Source: an uncultured Anaerolineales bacterium (lineage in GTDB: Bacteria; Chloroflexota; Anaerolineae; Anaerolineales; UBA11657). From it: a stretch of DNA of 7,035 nt. The position numbers were made by a program, and so were the translations under genes. The stretch lies in NCBI GenBank assembly GCA_913040765.1, contig CAJWIA010000076.1, positions 1 through 7,035 on the forward strand, given 5' to 3'. Positions 1 through 4,511 of the stretch are shown here, in pieces (the first letter of the stretch is position 1; each line of letters starts with the position of its first letter). Under the pieces are notes generated by a model, which searched no databases, was not told the DNA's origin, and worked only from the letters and a program-made list of their open reading frames with translations.

Positions 1-10
1 GAAATCAGAT

Positions 11-30
11 ATTATTTGTATTGCAAAATA
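11..30. promoter_or_regulatory. Weak inverted repeat upstream of fur, possible operator
   Basis: The 13-mer TTTGTATTGCAAA at 15-27 is an imperfect palindrome around T21 in which five of six base pairs match, inside a very AT-rich stretch (11-30). It lies directly before the ribosome binding site of the Fur-family gene, where an autoregulatory site would be expected. It does not match the classical Fur-box consensus well. No convincing -35/-10 pair is visible in the 41 nt before the gene. Such a repeat could occur by chance in AT-rich DNA. Confidence 0.2.
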
Positions 31-41
31 GGTGGTAAAAA

Positions 42-491
42 ATGGAAGGAAAAAATTCGCTTGAATCTCAACTAAGGGCTGCTGGTCGCAGGATGACTCC
101 TCAGCGTATACTTATTCTATCTATACTAGATGAAACTGGAGATCATCTTGATGCTGAAGAGGTATATAGAAGAGCCAAGAAGCTTAACTCCAATTTGAAT
201 ATTGCGACTGTATATAGAACACTTGGCATTCTCAAGGAAATGGACTTAATTGAGCAGCGTTATTTTGCTCGTGATCATAGCATAGAGTATTATGAATCGG
301 TTAATAAAGGCGAACATTATCATTTTACATGCCTTGGTTGTCGTAAGATCATAGAAGTTGAAACCCCCAAGATTTTGCAAGTGCAACAAGAATTTTCTGC
401 ACTAACTGGAGCAAAGTTCACTCACGCTTGTGTGTGTTTTGAAGGTTATTGCGCTAGCTGTGTTGATGAGGAAGAAAATTTGACATTGTGA
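42..491 (+). CDS. fur: Fur-family metal-dependent transcriptional repressor (probably iron-sensing Fur)
   Basis: A complete 149-residue protein, the usual length for the family. The N-terminal winged helix (about residues 5-85) holds the DNA-recognition helix NIATVYRTL at 53-61 and the family motif HLDAEEVY at 35-42. The C-terminal dimerisation and metal domain has EHYHFTC at 91-97. Likely ligands are H35, H92, H94 and H128, plus two CxxC pairs (C97/C100 and C137/C140) that in this family form a structural zinc site. A ribosome binding site AGGTGG at 30-35 sits 6 nt before the ATG and supports this start. Proteins of this family bind operators as metal-loaded dimers and repress uptake genes. 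The next three genes encode a ferric iron importer and a Fur-box-like sequence lies between, so iron-sensing Fur is the best guess. Zur, Mur or PerR cannot be excluded from sequence alone. The gene looks intact, with no frameshift. Confidence 0.93.
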   Translation: MEGKNSLESQLRAAGRRMTPQRILILSILDETGDHLDAEEVYRRAKKLNSNLNIATVYRTLGILKEMDLIEQRYFARDHSIEYYESVNKGEHYHFTCLGCRKIIEVETPKILQVQQEFSALTGAKFTHACVCFEGYCASCVDEEENLTL

Positions 492-514
492 TTTAAGCAT
501 TATCCACTCAGTTA

Positions 515-528
515 TTACTACATAGTAA
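515..528. repeat. Perfect 6-2-6 palindrome between fur and fbpA
   Basis: TTACTA at 515-520 and TAGTAA at 523-528 are exact reverse complements separated by CA. The element is 24 nt after the fur stop codon. As RNA the stem would be weak (AT-rich, 2-nt loop) and no T run follows, so it is a poor terminator. A protein-binding site is more plausible, but nothing identifies the protein. It is one of two palindromes in this 146-nt gap; the other is the Fur-box-like site at 560-578. Confidence 0.3.
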
Positions 529-559
529 ATATACATACCAATATTTTTAGGAAGGTGTT

Positions 560-578
560 AATGTAAATAATCATTATA
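560..578. promoter_or_regulatory. Candidate Fur box upstream of the iron transporter operon
   Basis: Aligned without gaps to the classical 19-bp consensus GATAATGATAATCATTATC, this segment matches 13 of 19 positions, including an unbroken run of 11 (ATAATCATTAT shares all but the flanks). The core at 567-577 is a perfect 5-1-5 palindrome. It overlaps a -10-like TATATT at 575-580, the usual arrangement for repression by blocking RNA polymerase. It lies 59 nt before the fbpA start and directly downstream of a fur gene. No good -35 hexamer is visible at the right distance, and AT-rich DNA gives chance matches, so the promoter assignment is tentative. Confidence 0.5.
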
Positions 579-620
579 TTTTGTTGTTTTTATGTCACGT
601 TTAATCAAAAAACCATTTTT

Positions 621-626
621 AGGAGG
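621..626 (+). promoter_or_regulatory. Ribosome binding site for fbpA
   Basis: A perfect AGGAGG Shine-Dalgarno sequence lies 11 nt before ATG 638. The spacing is slightly long, but the next in-frame ATGs (680 and 683) are over 50 nt away and have no such site, so this decides the start at 638. Confidence 0.75.
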
Positions 627-637
627 CAAATAACTAT

Positions 638-1729
638 ATGTATGAGATTGGATCAAAGAACACTGTTAGCAATACAAAAATGATGTTGTATTCATTAATA
701 GTGTGTAGTTTATTTGTAGTGTCTTGTCAGCCCGAAGTGGTAGAGGTTGTCAAGGAAATTCCTGTTGAAAAGGTTGTTGAGGTTGCTTCTGCTCCAGGAA
801 GTCTGGTGGTGTATTCCGGACGTTCAGAGAAGCTAGTGCAGCCTATTGTCGATCAATTTGCTGCTGCTTCAGGCATAGAAGTTGAAGTTAAATATGGAAA
901 AACTGCCGAAATGGCAGCAGTGTTGATGGAAGAGGGCAATAATAGCCCTGCTGATGTTTTCTGGGCACAAGACCCTGGCGGACTTGGTGCTGTAGCTGAA
1001 GCTGGTATGTTTGCAGATTTACCTGCTGACGTATTAGCCAGTGTAGATTCAAAGTTTCAATCGAAAAATGGCAACTGGGTTGGTGTTTCGGGTCGAGCGC
1101 GGGTTATTGTTTACAATACCGCAACTATCGATCCTGAAAAAGACCTTCCATCTGATTTGTGGGGTTTTGTAGATCCAGAGTGGAAAGGTCGTCTTGGATG
1201 GGCACCTACTAATGGCTCTTTCCAAGCTATGGTAACTGCCCTTAGATCGACTTGGGGAGAAGAGAAGACCAAGGAATGGCTTGAAGGCATAATAGCCAAT
1301 GATGTCGGTGTATATCCTAAGAATACACCTCAAGTTGCTGCTGCAGCTGCAGGTGAGATTGATGTAGGTTTTGTGAATCATTATTACTTGCATCGTTTCA
1401 TTGCTGCCGAAGGTGAGAGTTTCAAGGCCAGAAACTATTTCTTGCCAGGAGGCGGTCCTGGATCGTTGGTAATGGTCGCAGGAGTTGGCAGGATCGACAC
1501 AGGTGGAAATGAAGACAACGCAATGAAATTCATTAATTTCCTGCTGTCTCCAGTGGCACAACAGTATTTTGCTGGACAAACCTATGAATACCCATTGGTA
1601 GAGGGTGTGAAGATTCATAGAGAGTTGACGCCAATTGCTGAGCTACCTAAGATTGATATTGATCTTAGTGATTTAGTAGATTTACAAGGCACTGTTGATC
1701 TACTTACAGAAGTAGGCGCGTTGGAATAG
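638..1729 (+). CDS. fbpA: Fe(III) ABC transporter substrate-binding lipoprotein, FbpA type
   Basis: This 363-residue extracytoplasmic receptor binds ferric iron and delivers it to the FbpB permease encoded next. The N-terminus (about 1-29) is a lipoprotein signal peptide with a hydrophobic core and lipobox VVSC, the lipidated residue being C30. A Val/Glu/Lys-rich tether (about 34-49) follows, a feature frequent in Chloroflexota binding proteins. The mature domain starts with LVVYSGRSEKLVQP (56-69), typical of the FbpA/FutA family. Other family-like segments are YGKTAEM (86-92), FWAQDPGGLGAV (108-119) and VNHYYLHR (246-253). The adjacent tyrosines Y249 and Y250 correspond to the paired tyrosines that coordinate Fe(III) in this family. 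C-terminal segments NFLLSPVAQQYFA and YEYPLVEGV are also characteristic. The signal peptide has a longer n-region than usual (14 residues before MMLYSL), but the ribosome binding site favours this start. Binding of another metal or a substrate such as a phosphonate is less likely. Confidence 0.92.
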   Translation: MYEIGSKNTVSNTKMMLYSLIVCSLFVVSCQPEVVEVVKEIPVEKVVEVASAPGSLVVYSGRSEKLVQPIVDQFAAASGIEVEVKYGKTAEMAAVLMEEGNNSPADVFWAQDPGGLGAVAEAGMFADLPADVLASVDSKFQSKNGNWVGVSGRARVIVYNTATIDPEKDLPSDLWGFVDPEWKGRLGWAPTNGSFQAMVTALRSTWGEEKTKEWLEGIIANDVGVYPKNTPQVAAAAAGEIDVGFVNHYYLHRFIAAEGESFKARNYFLPGGGPGSLVMVAGVGRIDTGGNEDNAMKFINFLLSPVAQQYFAGQTYEYPLVEGVKIHRELTPIAELPKIDIDLSDLVDLQGTVDLLTEVGALE

Positions 1730-1757
1730 TTTTTGTAGATATATCAATCGTATAATT

Positions 1758-1780
1758 GCAAGTTTGAATAATTTGCTTTT
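1758..1780 (+). terminator. Hairpin plus T run between fbpA and fbpB, possible attenuator or mRNA-stabilising stem
   Basis: GCAAGTT (1758-1764) can pair with AATTTGC (1770-1776) as a 7-bp stem including one G-U pair, with a 5-nt loop, directly followed by TTTT (1777-1780) and then GTGT. This resembles a weak intrinsic terminator. In binding-protein-dependent transporter operons a stem-loop after the receptor gene often lets the receptor be made in excess over the membrane components. The short AT-rich stem suggests partial termination or protection of the fbpA mRNA end rather than full termination. Confidence 0.4.
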
Positions 1781-1800
1781 GTGTCGATTTAGTGCTTCGC

Positions 1801-1807
1801 AAAGGAG
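1801..1807 (+). promoter_or_regulatory. Ribosome binding site deciding the fbpB start
   Basis: AAAGGAG lies 8 nt before ATG 1816. It falls inside the reading frame opened by the upstream GTG at 1792, which itself has no Shine-Dalgarno sequence. This places the true start at 1816 and makes the protein 526 residues long. Confidence 0.75.
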
Positions 1808-1815
1808 AGCGCTGC

Positions 1816-3396
1816 ATGAGTTTTTTCTTTCGGAAAACCAGTCCGGCAAAAGTTGTATTGTGGCTCACGGGCGCTCTCGTTGCAAGTTTACTTCTGTTGC
1901 CAATTGGATATTTACTTCTTCGTGCATCAGAAGCTGGTGATTCAATATGGAACATCCTATTTAGTTCTCGCACTGCTCGTATCCTGTTAAAAACCGTTTA
2001 TCTGGCGGTTGCAGTTACAGTAGGTAGTGCACTAGTAGCTATTCCAATTGCTTGGCTTACCGTTCGAACTGATTTACCGATGCGTCGTTTATGGGCAATA
2101 CTCACTACTTTACCGCTTGTAGTGCCAAGTTATGTAGGTGCTTATCTGTTCATTTCTGTTTTAGGACCACGAGGAATACTTCAGCAGTGGCTAGAACCAT
2201 TAGGTGTTCAAAGATTACCCAAATTGTATGGGTTCCCAGGAGCGTTTGTGGTTCTTACTTTGCTTAGTTATCCTTATATCTTAACTACTACTAGGGTTGC
2301 TCTAATGCGAATGAATCCTGCTTTAGAGGAAGCTTCTAGAAATCTGGGGAATGGTCCATGGAGTACGTTTTGGCGGGTCACTTTGCCGCAGCTCAGGCCT
2401 GGTTTAGCAGCGGGAGGGTTGTTAGTGGCATTATACGTATTACGTGATTTTGGAGCAGTATCATTCATGCGGTATAGTACTTTTACACGAGTACTTTATA
2501 TTCAATATCAATCATCTTTTGATCGCACAGGAGCAGCTGTGTTAGCGCTAGTTCTTATATTACTCACATTATTTGTATTATTAATCGAAATTCTCACACG
2601 AGGGCGAGCTAAGTATTATGGAGGCCATGTAGGAGCTGTCGGAAATCCAATGGAGATGCAGCTTGGGCATTGGCGTTGGCCATCACTGTTATTTTGTGCG
2701 ATTGTTGTCATCTTATCGCTGGTATTGCCTGCTAGCATACTAGTTTACTGGTTTTTGCGGGGGATTAGTGTCACTATGACATTTCCATCATTATGGTTAT
2801 CAGCTTGGAATTCTGTTGTAGCTTCTGGTCTGGCTTCGGGGTTAGTGTTAATGGCTGCTGTTCCTGTGGCTTGGCTAAGTGTGCGTCAAAAGGGTCGGTT
2901 TGCTATGTTATTGGAAAGGATATCTTATTCTGCTTTTGCTTTACCAGGTATAGTCGTTGCTTTGGCATTGGTGTTTTTTGGTGCTAATTACGCAAATCCT
3001 ATCTATCAGACTGTATATTTGTTGCTTTTTGGATACTTAATAATGTTTCTTCCACAGGCTGTAGGAGCATTGCGAACATCTTTTTTGCAAATATCTCCTA
3101 GTATTGAACAAGCAGCACGGACTTTAGGTAAAAATCCGTTAAATGTGTTCCGTACCATTACAGTTCCTGTCTCACGGCCTGGTATAGCTGCTGGATTTGC
3201 TTTGGTGTTTCTTACGGTCATGAAAGAATTGCCCATTACGTTGATTTTGGGACCTCTAGGTTTCAGTACCCTGGCAACGTCAGTTTGGTCGGCTGTTGAA
3301 GAAGCAATGTTTGGAGCAGCTGCTGCTCCTGCATTGTTATTAATTCTGTTATCATCTGTGCCGATGGCGTTAATTGCTTTAAGAGAGAGAGTCTAA
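1816..3396 (+). CDS. fbpB: Fe(III) ABC transporter permease, fused two-domain FbpB type
   Basis: An integral membrane protein of 526 residues that forms the translocation path for iron delivered by FbpA and powered by FbpC. I count about 12 hydrophobic segments, six per half, as expected for two fused MetI-like permease domains in one chain. Each half carries a cytoplasmic EAA-type loop that docks on the ATPase: EEASRNLGNGPWSTFWRVTL at about 171-190, and EQAARTLGKNPLNVFRTITV at about 431-450. Both are followed by RPG[LI]AAG. The two halves are visibly related in this region, reflecting the ancient internal duplication known for FbpB/SfuB/HitB proteins. Length and layout are normal for the family. 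A GTG at 1792 would add eight residues but lacks a ribosome binding site. The gene ends 4 nt before fbpC, so the two are almost certainly co-transcribed and probably translationally coupled. No truncation or frameshift is seen. Confidence 0.92.
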   Translation: MSFFFRKTSPAKVVLWLTGALVASLLLLPIGYLLLRASEAGDSIWNILFSSRTARILLKTVYLAVAVTVGSALVAIPIAWLTVRTDLPMRRLWAILTTLPLVVPSYVGAYLFISVLGPRGILQQWLEPLGVQRLPKLYGFPGAFVVLTLLSYPYILTTTRVALMRMNPALEEASRNLGNGPWSTFWRVTLPQLRPGLAAGGLLVALYVLRDFGAVSFMRYSTFTRVLYIQYQSSFDRTGAAVLALVLILLTLFVLLIEILTRGRAKYYGGHVGAVGNPMEMQLGHWRWPSLLFCAIVVILSLVLPASILVYWFLRGISVTMTFPSLWLSAWNSVVASGLASGLVLMAAVPVAWLSVRQKGRFAMLLERISYSAFALPGIVVALALVFFGANYANPIYQTVYLLLFGYLIMFLPQAVGALRTSFLQISPSIEQAARTLGKNPLNVFRTITVPVSRPGIAAGFALVFLTVMKELPITLILGPLGFSTLATSVWSAVEEAMFGAAAAPALLLILLSSVPMALIALRERV

Positions 3397-3400
3397 ATTA

Positions 3401-4438
3401 ATGAGTGAAATAGCAGTCAGATGTGAAGGTTTAATGAAAACATTTGCAGAGGCTGGTGCATTAAATGGACTAAGTCTTGATGTAGTGAAAGGCGAGATTC
3501 TTGCGCTTATTGGCCCTAGTGGCTGTGGTAAGACTACCTTATTACGCCTAATTACAGGTGTTTCCAAGCCGGATGCTGGATCGATTGAAGTAGGTGGTCG
3601 GGTGATGGTGAGTCCAGAAAAATTTGTCCCACCTGAGTTTCGTCGAGTTGGTATGGTTTTTCAAAATTATGCTTTGTTCCCTCATCTAAATGTAGCAGCA
3701 AATATTGCTTATGGATTACACGGTGCCGATCGAGGCGATCAGGTTTCTGCTATGTTACAGTTGGTTGGATTGAGTGGTTATGCAGATCGTATGCCTAATG
3801 AGTTGTCTGGTGGAGAGCAACAGCGTGTTGCTCTTGCTCGTGCGATGGGACCTAGACCGGATGTATTACTCTTGGATGAACCGTTCTCTAATCTTGATAG
3901 TGGGCAGAGAGTGCATGTGCGCAATGAAGTTAGAGCTATTCTTAGAATGAGTGGAGCTACTGCAATATTTGTGACTCATCATCAGGAAGAGGCTTTGTTT
4001 ATGGGGGATCGTATTGCCGTGCAGCACCAAGGCAGCATCCAGCAAGTGGGCAATCCTGGCGATGTCTTTGGTAATCCTGCTACTCGTTTTGTAGCTACTT
4101 TCATGGGCGAAACAGATTTACTCCCTGGGGAAGTTACTGCTGAAGGTGTTCAAACCGAGATTGGCTTATTGCAGTCAACTCGTCCTGTTAAGGTTGGTGA
4201 TCAAGTTGAAGTAGCAGTGCGAGCTGATGATGTACGTATTGCTCCTGATCCAACGTCTGGAGCAATAGTGTTGACAAGAGAGTACAGAGGTATGGTCAAC
4301 GTTTATCGTATACGCCTTCCATCAGGGCGCTTCATACATAGTTTGCAAAGACATACTGTTCGAATTGCACCCGCTACTCCAGTTCGGGTTCTTATGGACC
4401 CTGGCCACGAATTAGCCTGCTTCATCAACTCTAATTAG
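3401..4438 (+). CDS. fbpC: Fe(III) ABC transporter ATP-binding protein, FbpC type
   Basis: The 345-residue cytoplasmic ATPase of the iron importer; a dimer would drive transport through FbpB. All ABC motifs are present in order: Walker A GPSGCGKTT (38-46), Q-loop VFQNYALFPH (86-95, Q88), signature LSGGEQQRVALARA (135-148), Walker B VLLLDE (155-160, catalytic E160), D-loop SNLD (163-166) and switch H193 in VTHHQEEAL (191-199). The residue after the switch histidine is His where most relatives have Asp (VTHDQEEA). The C-terminal part (about 236-340) is a TOBE-like beta domain, as in the spermidine/maltose/iron importer group. The start ATG is 4 nt after the fbpB stop (TAA ATTA ATG). Only a purine-rich GAGAGAGAG-like tract at about 3383-3391 precedes it, so translational coupling is likely. 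The adjacent FbpA and FbpB point to iron rather than spermidine, sulfate or sugar as substrate. Confidence 0.92.
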   Translation: MSEIAVRCEGLMKTFAEAGALNGLSLDVVKGEILALIGPSGCGKTTLLRLITGVSKPDAGSIEVGGRVMVSPEKFVPPEFRRVGMVFQNYALFPHLNVAANIAYGLHGADRGDQVSAMLQLVGLSGYADRMPNELSGGEQQRVALARAMGPRPDVLLLDEPFSNLDSGQRVHVRNEVRAILRMSGATAIFVTHHQEEALFMGDRIAVQHQGSIQQVGNPGDVFGNPATRFVATFMGETDLLPGEVTAEGVQTEIGLLQSTRPVKVGDQVEVAVRADDVRIAPDPTSGAIVLTREYRGMVNVYRIRLPSGRFIHSLQRHTVRIAPATPVRVLMDPGHELACFINSN

Positions 4439-4464
4439 TATCTGAAATTGTATAATGTCAAAAA

Positions 4465-4483
4465 CAGTTCGTCTCTGGAACTG
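4465..4483 (+). repeat. Perfect 6-bp hairpin after fbpC, weak terminator candidate
   Basis: CAGTTC (4465-4470) and GAACTG (4478-4483) form an exact 6-bp stem with a 7-nt loop, 26 nt after the fbpC stop. The sequence after it is ATGTGTTTCC, without a proper T run, so it would be a poor intrinsic terminator. It may instead stabilise the 3' end of the fbp transcript, or lie in the leader of the next gene. A perfect TATAAT at 4451-4456 just upstream has no matching -35 that I can find. Confidence 0.35.
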
Positions 4484-4511
4484 ATGTGTTTCCATTCCTT
4501 ATGCTGATATT

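Noticed and set aside
600..605. TTTAAT as the -10 element of the fbpA promoter
   Set aside because: The nearby TTGTTG at 581-586 would be only 13 nt away, too short for a standard promoter; the Fur-box-overlapping TATATT is a better but still uncertain choice.
1049..1618. A 189-codon open frame on the minus strand inside fbpA
   Set aside because: It lies fully within a well-supported gene, its product has no recognisable domain and an unnatural residue mix, and no ribosome binding site was noted; it is an antisense shadow.
1751..1756. Perfect TATAAT in the fbpA-fbpB gap as an internal promoter
   Set aside because: No acceptable -35 hexamer 16-18 nt upstream, and TATAAT is frequent by chance in AT-rich spacers; it also runs into the hairpin at 1758.
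1792..1815. GTG 1792 as the fbpB start, adding eight residues
   Set aside because: No Shine-Dalgarno sequence precedes it, while AAAGGAG is correctly spaced before ATG 1816, and the extra residues are not membrane-like or family-like.
1704..1973. Minus-strand frame spanning the fbpA-fbpB gap
   Set aside because: It overlaps both coding ends and shows no domain or start signal; the small gap is better explained by a hairpin and a ribosome binding site.
2793..2987. A 64-codon + strand frame inside fbpB with a Cys-rich product
   Set aside because: It is in another frame of a clear permease gene; the Cys/Phe/Gly-rich composition is what frame-shifted hydrophobic codons give.
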